64,000 bases of DNA from an uncultured Bacteroides sp. (GCA_947646015.1 CANSEY010000001.1:405445-469444); one strand, 5' to 3'; positions 51,243 through 60,758 are shown, counted from the stretch's first letter. Program-made: numbers and translations. Notes: a model not told the origin generated them from the letters alone.

Positions 51243-53723
51243 ATGAAGATTATTATTATTGGAGGCGTAGCAGGAGGAGCTACTACTGCAGCCCGTATCA
51301 GACGTTCGGACGAAACAGCGGAAATCATCTTGTTGGAAAAAGGAAAGTACATATCTTATGCCAACTGCGGACTGCCCTATTATATAGGGGACGTTATCGA
51401 AGAGCGTGAGAAACTATTTGTACAGACTCCCGAAGCTTTCGGAGTACGTTTCAGGGTAGACGTGCGTACCGAGAATGAAGTTATTTTTATCGACCGGAAG
51501 AAAAAGACAGTAACCGTCCGCCTTAAAAGTGAAGACACTTACGAGGAGAGTTATGACAAACTGTTAATATCCACCGGTGCATCTCCTGTACGCCCACCAT
51601 TACCGGGCATTGACTCAACCGGCATCTTTACTTTGCGGAATGTAGCAGACACTGACCGCATTAAAGCATATGTCAACAATCGGCCTCCCCGTCGGGCTGT
51701 CGTGATCGGGGCCGGATTCATCGGACTGGAAATGGCAGAAAACCTGCACGCACTGGGAGCGCAAGTATCTATTGTCGAGATGGGCAACCAGGTGATGGCA
51801 CCTATTGACTTTTCAATGGCAGCACTGGTTCATCAACATTTGATGGAGAAGGGTGTCAACTTATACCTGGAGCAAGCTGTCGCATCGTTTGAGCAAGCAG
51901 GCAAAGAAGTGAAGGTAGTCTTCAAGAACGGACAATCCATCCTGGCGGATATCGTGATTCTATCTATCGGCGTGCGCCCGGAGACAACGCTGGCAAGAGC
52001 TGCCGAACTTACGATCGGTGAAGCGGGAGGTATCGCAGTAAATGATTATTTGCAGACTTCCGACGAGTCGATCTATGCCATCGGTGATGCCATTGAATTC
52101 CGCCATCCCATTACGGGCAAACCTTGGCTGAACTATCTTGCCGGACCCGCCAACCGACAGGGACGTATTGTTGCCGACAACCTGCTGGGTGCACAGATTC
52201 CTTATGAAGGAGCCATCGGTACCTCCATCGCAAAAGTATTTGACATGACAGTAGCCTCAACCGGACTTCCGGGAAAGCGGTTAAAGCAGGCGGGCATTGT
52301 ATATGCATCTTCAACCACTCATCCGGCCTCGCATGCAGGATACTATCCGGACGCTATGCCGATGAGTATCAAAATAACCTTCGATCCCCAAACAGGCAAG
52401 TTGTATGGCGGCCAAATTGTGGGGTATGATGGCGTGGACAAACGAATTGACGAACTTTCTCTTGTCATCAAACACGAGGGAACGATCTATGACCTGATGA
52501 AAGTGGAGCAGGCGTATGCGCCTCCTTTCTCTTCGGCAAAGGACCCCGTAGCCATCGCCGGTTATGTAGCCGAAAACATCATCCTCGGCAGAGTAAAACC
52601 CGTATACTGGCGCGACCTGAGAGATATCGAACTGAAAGATGTGTTCCTGCTGGATGTGCGTACACCGGACGAATTTGCATTGGGTTCACTGCCCGGAGCA
52701 GTAAATATACCATTGGATGAAATACGTGACCGTATTGCTGAACTTCCTTCGAACAAGCCAATCTACACCTTCTGCGCCGTAGGGCTGAGAGGATATCTTG
52801 CTTACCGCATCCTGATCCAGCACGGTTTCAAAGAAGTATATAACCTCTCCGGCGGATTGAAGACCTATCGTGCTGCTACCGCTCCCATCATCTTGCACGA
52901 AAATGAAGAAACAGACGACACGCCTTCTGCGCAAGACAGCCCGGCGAAACCTTCTGTGACAGCTGAGGCACCCCAAACTACAACGGCTGCAAATCCTAAG
53001 ACAATCCGGGTGGATGCCTGCGGATTACAATGTCCGGGCCCGGTCCTAAAGATGAAGAAAACAATGGATACGCTTGTTCCGGGCGAGAGAGTTGAAATTG
53101 TGGCTACAGACCCGGGATTCTCGCGGGATGCTGCCGCATGGTGCAACTCTACCGGAAATAAATTTATCTCCAAGGATAGTACCGGAGGGAAATCGGTAGT
53201 AGTCATTGAGAAAGGCGAACCCCAGGCTTGTAACCTGACTACGACATGTGACAGCAAAGGTAAAACTCTGATTATGTTCAGTGACGACTTGGACAAGGCA
53301 CTTGCCACTTTCGTCCTGGCCAACGGCGCAGCTGCCACCGGACAAAAAGTAACTATCTTCTTTACTTTCTGGGGGCTGAATGTGATTAAGAAATTGCATA
53401 AGCCCAAAGTAGAGAAAGACATTTTCGGCAAGATGTTTGGTACAATGCTCCCATCCAGTTCGCTGAAACTGAAACTTTCTAAAATGAGCATGGGAGGTAT
53501 GGGTGGAAAGATGATGCGATACATCATGCACCGGAAAGGCATCGACTCACTGGAATCCCTGCGGCAGCAGGCTCTGGAGAACGGGGTGGAGTTTATTGCT
53601 TGCCAAATGTCGATGGATGTGATGGGAGTAAAACGTGAAGAGTTGCTTGATGAAGTTACAGTAGGCGGAGTAGCCACTTATATGGAACGTGCCGATAATG
53701 CTAACATCAATCTGTTTATTTAA
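51243..53723 (+). CDS. CoA-disulfide/persulfide reductase fused to rhodanese, TusA and DsrE-like domains
   Basis: This 826-residue protein combines four sulfur-handling modules. Residues 1-450 are a pyridine-nucleotide disulfide reductase of the CoADR/NADH persulfide reductase type (GGVAGGATTAARIRR; single active Cys42 in SYANCGLPYYIGD; second nucleotide motif VVIGAGFIGLEMAENL). Residues about 460-545 are a rhodanese (LLDVRTPDEFALG, Cys511 in TFCAVGLRGY). Residues about 587-658 are TusA-like (DACGLQCPGPVLKMKK, Cys597). Residues about 672-826 are DsrE-like (LIMFSDDLDKALATFVLANGA, Cys787 in FIACQMSMDVMG). All four cysteines are in place, so a persulfide could be passed between domains within one chain. 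A MarR gene follows after 9 nt. Confidence 0.95.
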   Translation: MKIIIIGGVAGGATTAARIRRSDETAEIILLEKGKYISYANCGLPYYIGDVIEEREKLFVQTPEAFGVRFRVDVRTENEVIFIDRKKKTVTVRLKSEDTYEESYDKLLISTGASPVRPPLPGIDSTGIFTLRNVADTDRIKAYVNNRPPRRAVVIGAGFIGLEMAENLHALGAQVSIVEMGNQVMAPIDFSMAALVHQHLMEKGVNLYLEQAVASFEQAGKEVKVVFKNGQSILADIVILSIGVRPETTLARAAELTIGEAGGIAVNDYLQTSDESIYAIGDAIEFRHPITGKPWLNYLAGPANRQGRIVADNLLGAQIPYEGAIGTSIAKVFDMTVASTGLPGKRLKQAGIVYASSTTHPASHAGYYPDAMPMSIKITFDPQTGKLYGGQIVGYDGVDKRIDELSLVIKHEGTIYDLMKVEQAYAPPFSSAKDPVAIAGYVAENIILGRVKPVYWRDLRDIELKDVFLLDVRTPDEFALGSLPGAVNIPLDEIRDRIAELPSNKPIYTFCAVGLRGYLAYRILIQHGFKEVYNLSGGLKTYRAATAPIILHENEETDDTPSAQDSPAKPSVTAEAPQTTTAANPKTIRVDACGLQCPGPVLKMKKTMDTLVPGERVEIVATDPGFSRDAAAWCNSTGNKFISKDSTGGKSVVVIEKGEPQACNLTTTCDSKGKTLIMFSDDLDKALATFVLANGAAATGQKVTIFFTFWGLNVIKKLHKPKVEKDIFGKMFGTMLPSSSLKLKLSKMSMGGMGGKMMRYIMHRKGIDSLESLRQQALENGVEFIACQMSMDVMGVKREELLDEVTVGGVATYMERADNANINLFI

Positions 53724-53732
53724 TAAGGAAGT

Positions 53733-54083
53733 ATGAATACAATATGTAAGATGCGCGATATCTACAAAGCACTCTCCATTTTCGAAACGGCATTTGAAGA
53801 GGTGTATGGAATATCGCTGAACGAAGCAATGGTGCTATGTGCGTTGCGCGAAGCCGGAAAGGAAATTACCTCGACTGCTATAGCCGAACGAACGGAAATG
53901 GCTCCGTCGCATACGTCGAAAGTCATCCGTGCGGTAGAAGATAAAGGACTCATCCGACGGGCATTGGGTGAAGTAGACAAACGCCAGATGTACTTCAGCC
54001 TCACAGAGGCAGGCAAGAAGCGTTTAAACGAACTGGATCTGGACAAAGTAGAGATACCGGAAATGTTAAAACCACTGATATAA
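53733..54083 (+). CDS. MarR-family transcriptional regulator
   Basis: This 116-residue winged-helix protein has the MarR recognition helix region (ITSTAIAERTEMAPSHTSKVIRAVE) and wing (KGLIRRALGEVDKRQMYFSLTEAG). It is 9 nt downstream of the CoADR fusion gene and so co-transcribed. It may sense persulfide or oxidant through its Cys6 or Cys27, but no conserved pair typical of known persulfide sensors is obvious. It is short for MarR proteins (usually about 140), mostly by lacking the long N-terminal helix. Confidence 0.9.
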   Translation: MNTICKMRDIYKALSIFETAFEEVYGISLNEAMVLCALREAGKEITSTAIAERTEMAPSHTSKVIRAVEDKGLIRRALGEVDKRQMYFSLTEAGKKRLNELDLDKVEIPEMLKPLI

Positions 54084-54100
54084 GTTTGTAACATCAGAGG

Positions 54101-54192
54101 TCACCACAGGTTACACGGATTATCACAGATCACCCATACAGACAGTCATCCATTTGACCTTCATCTGTACAGGTTTGTGTAATCTGTGGTGA
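54101..54192. repeat. ACCACAG-ended inverted repeat, gene-free copy
   Basis: Left end TCACCACAGGTTACACGGAT and right end (minus strand) TCACCACAGATTACACA are inverted; about 90 bp in all without ORF. It lies between convergent MarR and peptidase genes. Same end sequence as at 6671-7137 and 58635-58713. Confidence 0.75.
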
Positions 54193-54241
54193 AAACACCT
54201 CTGTAACTTTTCTATTCATCTACAAAGGGGCAAGAATGGGG

Positions 54242-55540
54242 TCACTCTTCCAACCACTTCTTTATCAACCCGATGGCTTCTTCTTTCTCTTTTTGAGGCA
54301 AAGTGCCGATACGGGCCAAATGACTTCCGTTGGGTTCCACAAAGACATGAATATTCTTTTTCCCTTTCAGCCAGGTGACACCTGCTGCCGTCCATGGATC
54401 GTTCTGCCCATAAATAAAGATCATTTTCGGATCATTGTTCTTCAGGAAATGAATTATTTTCCGACTCAGAGTCTTATCAAACTTCATATCACCGAGTTCT
54501 TCGGGAAGCATCAAACGCTTCAAGTAATCTTTACTGGTTTTAATGGTAAGGTATTTTTTGAATGGACGGATATCATACCCATAATATCCCAACTCGCGGG
54601 CAGCTTGTACAAAGAAAGAAGTATTGGCACCCTCTTCCTCAAAATAAGACGGTTCGCTGATAGCGAGTAAATGTTTAAAGAGTTCGTCATCCGAAGCTGT
54701 AACGGCAGGAATCTGATCGACCGGAGTTCCCCATTGCCAGATAGAAAACGAATATTCGAGCACCGAATAATCATAAATCTCCTCTACAGGAGCACGGAAC
54801 TTATATTTCTTTCCGGCACAATACTTCTCGAAACGAGGTAACAAAGTAGGTTTACGTTTCAACACCTCCAACTGAAAATCTTCAATTTTCTTACGAGCTT
54901 CGGGAGTAGATACCATCTTTAAAAAAGGTTCATGACGCCCGTCTTCAACTCCATAGCAAAGCGGAGCCACATATGGAACAGAGATATCCACATCCTCGGG
55001 AAAGAAAGTACGATAAAGCATTGCCGTCTGTCCTCCTTTACTGATGCCGGTGGCAATCCACTTACCGGGATAGATGGAACGGAAAGCCTCCCGTACGGCA
55101 TGTAAATCTTCGGCAGAATTCTCGGCTGTCAGATATTGCCAATCTTTAGGAGTAGGAGTCGATTCAAGGAAATAGCGGTATTCCACGAATATCATATTAG
55201 TATTAAATAGTTTCGATAATTCCTCCCGGTAATTGGCTCCCAAGGCGTAAGAAGCGCCATAGCCTTCGGTAACCATCACAGTAGGACGATCAAATCCGAC
55301 ATGAGAAACAATAACACGCTGACTGAAAGAACCCTTCTCCGGATGACGATGATCTAACGGCTGTGTGAAATAAGCCACATATTTTTCAACAAATTCTGTA
55401 GATTCCAAGGGTTGGGTTCCGGTGATGTCGGCAATCTTACCCAATTTCTCTAATAAAGCTGTTTGGGCAGACAGAGGCAAGGATGTAACAAGCAAGACGA
55501 GCCATAAGGAAAGTGTCTGCCAGATGCGTAGGTTCTTCAT
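54242..55540 (-). CDS. S37-type secreted tripeptidyl aminopeptidase
   Basis: The ATG at 55540 gives 432 residues with a signal peptide (LSLWLVLLVTSLPLSA); the frame is open 56 codons further up but would bury it. The alpha/beta-hydrolase serine is Ser167 in GISKGGQTA. YFTQPLDHRHPEKGSFSQRV, FVEYRYF, the FIYGQNDPW strand (Asp of the triad) and the EPNGSHLARI stretch (His) match the PS-10 / S37 peptidase family. Such enzymes remove N-terminal tri- or tetrapeptides in the periplasm. A minus-strand TATCTTTG element at 55565-55572 is 24 nt upstream of the ATG, which supports this start. Confidence 0.88.
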   Translation of the reverse strand: MKNLRIWQTLSLWLVLLVTSLPLSAQTALLEKLGKIADITGTQPLESTEFVEKYVAYFTQPLDHRHPEKGSFSQRVIVSHVGFDRPTVMVTEGYGASYALGANYREELSKLFNTNMIFVEYRYFLESTPTPKDWQYLTAENSAEDLHAVREAFRSIYPGKWIATGISKGGQTAMLYRTFFPEDVDISVPYVAPLCYGVEDGRHEPFLKMVSTPEARKKIEDFQLEVLKRKPTLLPRFEKYCAGKKYKFRAPVEEIYDYSVLEYSFSIWQWGTPVDQIPAVTASDDELFKHLLAISEPSYFEEEGANTSFFVQAARELGYYGYDIRPFKKYLTIKTSKDYLKRLMLPEELGDMKFDKTLSRKIIHFLKNNDPKMIFIYGQNDPWTAAGVTWLKGKKNIHVFVEPNGSHLARIGTLPQKEKEEAIGLIKKWLEE

Positions 55541-55564
55541 ATTTATTTCGGTTTTAATTTTGTA

Positions 55565-55572
55565 CAAAGATA
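55565..55572 (-). promoter_or_regulatory. -7 element before the S37 peptidase gene
   Basis: Minus-strand TATCTTTG matches TAnnTTTG; CTTG at 19 nt upstream is a possible -33. Its position downstream of the longer frame's first ATG argues for the short start. Confidence 0.6.
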
Positions 55573-55717
55573 GATCTTTCACCAAAGCCTCCAAGTAATC
55601 ATACTGCATTTTAACATTATTCTTTGCGAACCTTTTAACAAGAGTCTTGTTATTTTCTGCAAACGCCTTAAGGTACCAGGGCAAGATTTTTTTAATTAAC
55701 CTAAACATTATAAAGAT

Positions 55718-56350
55718 ATGAAGAGATTAATTCCCATCTTATTGGCGGTCTTTGCATTCGCAGCCTGCGAAAAAGACCCTGACATGGACAAATTGGACAA
55801 TGACTATTTGGTTTACACCAACTACGACAAGAAAGCTGACTTCAAACAATTCAGCACGTACTACATCCCTGACAGCGTTCTCGTCATCGGAGATAAAAAA
55901 GATCCGGAATACTGGAAAGGTGAAGCAGCAGAAGCTATCATCAATGCGTACAAAGAAAACCTGAATAGCAAAGGTTTTACATATACAGACAATAAAGATG
56001 CTGCCGACCTGGGTATACAGGTAAGTTACGTTCAAAGTACTTATTACTTCACCGATTACGGACAACCTGAGTGGTGGTGGAACTATCCCGGATACTGGGA
56101 TGCACCTTACTGGGGTAATTGGGGCGGCTGGTATTATCCGTATGTTGTAAACTATAGCATTACAACCAACTCATTCCTTACTGAGATTATGAACCTGAAA
56201 GCTCCTGAGGGTGAAAAACAAAAACTCCCCGTTTTGTGGAGCAGCTTCCTGAGCGGACCTGCAAGCTATTCCGGTAAAGTGAACCAAACTCTGGTTGTTC
56301 GCGCAATCAATCAGTCGTTTGCACAGTCACCCTATCTCACTAACAAATAA
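55718..56350 (+). CDS. DUF4136 lipoprotein
   Basis: This 210-residue protein has a short lipoprotein signal (LLAVFAFAAC, Cys17). The DUF4136 pattern follows: DYLVYTNYDKKADFKQFSTYYIPDS, a helix with EAIINAYKENLNSKGFTYT, then the aromatic stretch YFTDYGQPEWWWNYPGYW and GGWYYPY. The family is exported and of unknown function. It is 17 nt upstream of the small beta-barrel gene, so the two form an envelope-protein operon. Confidence 0.88.
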   Translation: MKRLIPILLAVFAFAACEKDPDMDKLDNDYLVYTNYDKKADFKQFSTYYIPDSVLVIGDKKDPEYWKGEAAEAIINAYKENLNSKGFTYTDNKDAADLGIQVSYVQSTYYFTDYGQPEWWWNYPGYWDAPYWGNWGGWYYPYVVNYSITTNSFLTEIMNLKAPEGEKQKLPVLWSSFLSGPASYSGKVNQTLVVRAINQSFAQSPYLTNK

Positions 56351-56367
56351 TTTAATCAAGAACCGTT

Positions 56368-56994
56368 ATGAAAACAATGAAATATATTTCTCTTAGAGTA
56401 CTGGCCATAGCGGCCCTTGCTCTGGCCTTTGCCATGCCGGCCAAGGCACAGTTATCAGATAATGGATACGCTAACGTGGACTGGCAGTTCAACGCACCAC
56501 TGAAGAATCACTTTGCCGATAAAGCCAGCGGATGGGGTATGAACTTCGAAGGCGGTTACTTTGTAACTCCTAATCTCGGACTCGGACTCTTTATGAACTA
56601 CAGCAGTAACCACGAATACTTCCCACGCGCAACTTTCCCTGTTGGCGAAGGAACCGTGAATACTGACCAGCAACATACCATCTTCCAGTTACCTTTTGGT
56701 GCCGCTGCACGTTATCAAATGAATCGTGGCGGAGCATGGCAACCTTATTTCGGTGTCAAGCTGGGTGCCAATTATGCGAAAGTACGTTCTAACTACAATA
56801 TGTTCGAAACCCGCGATAATACTTGGGGATTCTACGTATCACCGGAAATCGGTCTTAACGTATACCCTTGGGCTTACGGTCCGGGTCTGCATATCGCCGT
56901 TTACTACAGCTATGCTACCAACAAGGCCAATGTGCTGACTTACAATGTAGACAAGCTCAACAACTTCGGCTTCAGGGTAGGTCTTGCCTTCTAA
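56368..56994 (+). CDS. Small outer-membrane beta-barrel protein
   Basis: This 208-residue protein has a signal peptide (VLAIAALALAFAMPAKA) and an OmpX/OmpW-like eight-strand pattern: FEGGYFVTPNLGLGLFMNYSS, LPFGAAARYQMNR, PYFGVKLGANYAKV and the terminal FGFRVGLAF with the outer-membrane C-terminal Phe. It is the second gene of the operon with the DUF4136 lipoprotein and ends before a strong terminator. Function unknown; likely structural or adhesion-related. Confidence 0.87.
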   Translation: MKTMKYISLRVLAIAALALAFAMPAKAQLSDNGYANVDWQFNAPLKNHFADKASGWGMNFEGGYFVTPNLGLGLFMNYSSNHEYFPRATFPVGEGTVNTDQQHTIFQLPFGAAARYQMNRGGAWQPYFGVKLGANYAKVRSNYNMFETRDNTWGFYVSPEIGLNVYPWAYGPGLHIAVYYSYATNKANVLTYNVDKLNNFGFRVGLAF

Positions 56995-57025
56995 AAAGAG
57001 CAGAGGTACCTGACTATATATACAA

Positions 57026-57061
57026 AAGAGGCTGTTATATCACATGACAGCCTCTTCCTTT
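57026..57061 (+). terminator. Rho-independent terminator
   Basis: AAGAGGCTGT and ACAGCCTCTT form a perfect 10-bp stem (57026-57056) followed by CCTTTTT. It closes the DUF4136/beta-barrel operon and also lies 62 nt beyond the end of the convergent sulfatase gene. Confidence 0.85.
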
Positions 57062-57117
57062 TTAAAAGCAATACATAGTATGCTTGCCTTTCATTTGACA
57101 ACTTTATCAATCACTAT

Positions 57118-58587
57118 TTATCTAAATAAAGGCCAATTGGAATCTTCTATATGGGCTTCTTTCATAATCGCTTTCAATTCATCCGCTTTCTCAGGATATT
57201 GATTCAGCACATTGTACTTCTCCGACGGATCAGAAGCCAGGTTGTATAATTCGTAATAGGGCTTATTTCCCCGTATATTCATGTGAACAAGCTTCCAGTC
57301 ACCTTTGCGGACTGCCTGACGCCCATTCATCTCAAGAAATTCGAAATAAAGATATTCATGTTCTTTCTGTCCTTTACGGTTTTGTAACAGAGGAAGTATA
57401 CTGACACCATCCATATTCCGGGTATCCGCTTTCGGATTCAACACTTCCCTGAAAGTGGGCATTAAGTCCCAGAATGAACACATGAAATCGGTTTCAGTAC
57501 TGGGTTGTACGTGTCCGGGCCACGATATGATCATGGGTACACGGATACCACCTTCGTACACGTCACGTTTATACCCGCGCCATATGCCATTACTGTTGAA
57601 AAAGTCCGGATCGGCACCACCCTCCATATGAGGACCATTATCACTCGAAAAGATGATAATGGTATTATCGTATACTCCCATATCTTTCAACTTCTGTACA
57701 ATCTGCCCTACATATACATCCAACCGATAGACCATTGCAGCAAATGTAGCGTGCGGATAGAACTGAGTACAATACCCTCCTTTACGGAAAGCAGGATTTC
57801 CGGGCTCCACTCCACGATAAGGCTTCTCGGGGTACTTCCCACGAAACTTCTTAATAATACTATCTTCAGGTACTATCAGTTCGGCATGCGGAATAATAGT
57901 AGGATACCACATAAAGAAAGGTTGATCTTTCTCCTTAGCGGCTTCATCCAGAAAAGCCAATGCTTTAGAGTGAATCAGGTCCTGCGAATAAGTACCCTTC
58001 CCATATTGCACATTGAGATTATTGTCCGGCAAATCTACCCGTTTATCGTTGTCCCACAAATGATCGGGATAATAGCTGTGTGCCAGCAACTGGCAATTAT
58101 ATCCGTAAAACTGATCGATTCCCTGTTTGTAAGGGTCCCCCGCGGAACCGATATAGCCAAGCCCCCATTTACCAAAGGCACCTGTACGATAACCGGCATT
58201 ACGGAAATCATTGAAAATAGTCTGTGAGTTTTCCGGCAATGGGAATTGTCCTTCCGGAGCAAGCTCTTTATTTCCACGGATAGCCGTATGCCCGCTATGG
58301 GTTCCGGTTATCAGACACGAACGTGAGGGAGCACTAACCGTTGTTCCCGAATAACATTGGGTAAAACGCATTCCGTTCTGTGCCAACCGGTCGATATTAG
58401 GAGTCTCAAACTTTTCCTGCCCATAACAGCTTAAGTCTCCGTATCCCAAATCGTCAGCCAATATGAAAACGACATTCGGACGGGTTTGTTCCTTTGCTTT
58501 CTTCTGCCGGGCCAACGCCTGCTGTGTAGAAGCCATTCCCACGAGCAGTGCACTTCCGAGTAATAATTTCTGATTCATAATGTTCAT
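57118..58587 (-). CDS. Sulfatase (serine-type, arylsulfatase A-like)
   Basis: This 489-residue exported enzyme (hydrophobic signal LLLGSALLVGMASTQQALA) has RPNVVFILADDLGYGDLSCYG with the first metal-binding Asp pair. The sulfatase signature is SAPSRSCLITG, so the formylglycine precursor is Ser85, the type matured by anaerobic sulfatase-maturating enzymes. Later metal and substrate motifs IIFSSDNGPHMEG and GKWGLGYIGSAGD are present. It is encoded 186 nt after a SusD gene on the same strand and probably removes sulfate esters from the glycan imported by that SusC/D pair. A second ATG three codons in is an alternative start. Confidence 0.93.
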   Translation of the reverse strand: MNIMNQKLLLGSALLVGMASTQQALARQKKAKEQTRPNVVFILADDLGYGDLSCYGQEKFETPNIDRLAQNGMRFTQCYSGTTVSAPSRSCLITGTHSGHTAIRGNKELAPEGQFPLPENSQTIFNDFRNAGYRTGAFGKWGLGYIGSAGDPYKQGIDQFYGYNCQLLAHSYYPDHLWDNDKRVDLPDNNLNVQYGKGTYSQDLIHSKALAFLDEAAKEKDQPFFMWYPTIIPHAELIVPEDSIIKKFRGKYPEKPYRGVEPGNPAFRKGGYCTQFYPHATFAAMVYRLDVYVGQIVQKLKDMGVYDNTIIIFSSDNGPHMEGGADPDFFNSNGIWRGYKRDVYEGGIRVPMIISWPGHVQPSTETDFMCSFWDLMPTFREVLNPKADTRNMDGVSILPLLQNRKGQKEHEYLYFEFLEMNGRQAVRKGDWKLVHMNIRGNKPYYELYNLASDPSEKYNVLNQYPEKADELKAIMKEAHIEDSNWPLFR

Positions 58588-58634
58588 TTAAAGTTTTCAA
58601 AACAAAAAGAAGAGAATGTTTCAAAAGCCTCCTT

Positions 58635-58713
58635 ACCACAGATCACTCAGATTATAACAGACTATCCATGCGGATAACCTATATTTTACTATTTCATCCG
58701 TGTAATCTGTGGT
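58635..58713. repeat. ACCACAGA-ended inverted repeat, gene-free copy
   Basis: Left end ACCACAGATCACTCAGATTA and right end (minus strand) ACCACAGATTACACGGAT face each other over about 79 bp, inside the SusD-sulfatase gap. Part of the three-locus family with 6671-7137 and 54101-54192. Confidence 0.75.
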
Positions 58714-58772
58714 GCCTTTGACACATTCCCTTCTTCTCAAAATTTAATTAAAAAGAACGGCTACAGATCCTT

Positions 58773-60743
58773 TTATTCCCATCCCGGGTTTTGTGTCAAG
58801 TTAGGATTAAGAGCTATTTCTTCTAACGGAACCTGATAGAGATAATATTTCTCCAGCCAGCCTTTTCCTTCCTTCAACGGATCGTTGAATAGATAGATAT
58901 ACCCTTCGGTCATCGATCCGTTCGCCCCGTCTGAAGTTCCGGTCATTTCGTTGAGCAACGTCAGTGAGCTGAGTTCCGTCTTTGAAATCCACATACCTTT
59001 CTGCTGCATATTGACGAACCAAGGAGCCATTCTCCAGCGACGTACATCATAAAAACCAAATCCTTCGCCCATCAATTCGATAATACGTTCACGACGGATT
59101 TCCCATAATACCGGATCAACGAGTATGCCGTTATCATTTCCTTTCGGATAATATTTTCCACGTTTCGGGTCAAAGTTACCATCAATCTGGGCTACTACCA
59201 TATCGGCTACACCGGCACGTTTACGCAACTTGTTGATCGTCTCGTCGGCAATGGTTTGTGTAAATTGATTCGTTTCGAACATAGCCTCTGCATAGTTCAA
59301 CAAGACCTCTTCAATTTTAAAGACAGGTTTGTCGGCAGTATTCACCTGGGCATTATTATAGTTTTCCTCCCAATTATCCCAGTTCTTCCATACATAATAT
59401 CCCGAACGGGAAGCCACATAGGCATGCGGTCCATATTTCTTTCCTTCAATTGTGTATTGTGCGCCCCCTTGCAGGTTAGGAACACGACGTACCAATGAAG
59501 CACTCCAGTTTTGTCCCGGCAAGCGCTTCATGCCAATACCCGGATTACTGCACGACTCGTTAGCTCCCATGATATCAATATATTCGCGATCGGCAGGATC
59601 ACTGGTATAAGACCATGTGGAATAATCCCCCTTACCATCTTTTACCTTATAAGGCGGCATGATGGTGTGATACATACGCGGGTCACGATTGCGGAAAGTA
59701 GCATAAATATCCTTATCTCCCTGATATTGGTCTGAATGGGAAATAGTCTTGCCATCCTTACACAAATACAAGTCTACCGTTCCCTGATGCATTTCTATAT
59801 CATGTGAAGAGGTGTGTTCATAATAGCACGAATGTCCGGGTTTAATGGTTTCCAGCCACTGCTGATACAGAATGACTCCCTGTACCTTACTCAGATCCTC
59901 TGTTGTCCACATTTCACCATATCCGGCTGCCGGCTGTCCGTCGGTACCATAATATAATGTAGGATAATCCGCCATCAACAGCTTCGATACACGGATACAT
60001 TCATCGAAGTATTTGTCATAACTACCCAATTCATGATATTTGCGCCAAGTTGCTTCGCGAAGTGTGAAACGTGAAAGAGCCGCACGTACACAATCACGGT
60101 TGATAGTATTCGAACCGTCCTTTTTCTCGTAAACGGACGCATCACCGATATTTTGTTCGGCCCATTGCAAGCGCTCCAGGACTTTATCAGCCACTTCCAG
60201 ACGAGGCATCCGCGTTCCGTAAGCTTCTTCAGAGGTTTCGTCCAGTGGTTTATCGATCCAAGGCACATCACCGAAACGGTCTATCAACTCCATATACCAA
60301 AATGAGTGGAAGAAATATCCAACAGCTTTCCAATGATTCTTTTCAGCTTCTGTCATATCAGAATCATCCACATGCGAAAGCATCAGGTTGATACGGCGAA
60401 TGAATGTAGAGAAGTTCCATCCATTACCCGACGTAGCATTGGTCACTGTCTGAAACGCATATTTATTCTGACTGCTGGCTCCACGCTGATTCAGGTATCC
60501 GGCATACACATCACCCATATAGTGAGAGTTACGCCCGATTGCCGTTGTAGAAGTGGCGATATTCGTATTAGAGAACATTTCATAACATGGCCACATAAAG
60601 GCCTTAAAATTGTCATACGACTTGAATGCATTTTCTTCCGTCAGGCTGGTTACAGGATATTTCTCAAGGAAGCTATCGTTGCATCCCGCCAGTATCATCC
60701 CTGTAAAGAGGGTTAAAAACAATAATATCTTTTTCATATTCAT
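58773..60743 (-). CDS. SusD/RagB-family glycan-binding lipoprotein
   Basis: This 656-residue lipoprotein (signal LLFLTLFTGMILAGC) shows the SusD features: EKYPVTSLTEENAFKSYDNFKAF near the N-terminus, TPR-like helices (AALSRFTLREATWRKYHELGS), and the C-terminal FKIEEVLLNYAEAMFE and IRRERIIELMGEGFGFYDVRRW. It is larger than the SusD at 32829-34316, in the range of SusD proteins for complex host or plant glycans. It pairs with the SusC gene 15 nt upstream. The start could also be the ATG two codons further in. Confidence 0.92.
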   Translation of the reverse strand: MNMKKILLFLTLFTGMILAGCNDSFLEKYPVTSLTEENAFKSYDNFKAFMWPCYEMFSNTNIATSTTAIGRNSHYMGDVYAGYLNQRGASSQNKYAFQTVTNATSGNGWNFSTFIRRINLMLSHVDDSDMTEAEKNHWKAVGYFFHSFWYMELIDRFGDVPWIDKPLDETSEEAYGTRMPRLEVADKVLERLQWAEQNIGDASVYEKKDGSNTINRDCVRAALSRFTLREATWRKYHELGSYDKYFDECIRVSKLLMADYPTLYYGTDGQPAAGYGEMWTTEDLSKVQGVILYQQWLETIKPGHSCYYEHTSSHDIEMHQGTVDLYLCKDGKTISHSDQYQGDKDIYATFRNRDPRMYHTIMPPYKVKDGKGDYSTWSYTSDPADREYIDIMGANESCSNPGIGMKRLPGQNWSASLVRRVPNLQGGAQYTIEGKKYGPHAYVASRSGYYVWKNWDNWEENYNNAQVNTADKPVFKIEEVLLNYAEAMFETNQFTQTIADETINKLRKRAGVADMVVAQIDGNFDPKRGKYYPKGNDNGILVDPVLWEIRRERIIELMGEGFGFYDVRRWRMAPWFVNMQQKGMWISKTELSSLTLLNEMTGTSDGANGSMTEGYIYLFNDPLKEGKGWLEKYYLYQVPLEEIALNPNLTQNPGWE

Positions 60744-60758
60744 GTATCAGATTAGAGT

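Noticed and set aside
55541-55708. Upstream extension of the S37 peptidase
   Set aside because: It would bury the signal peptide and spans a consensus -7 element on the same strand.
57118-58587. Cysteine-type sulfatase
   Set aside because: The signature position is Ser (SAPSR), not Cys.
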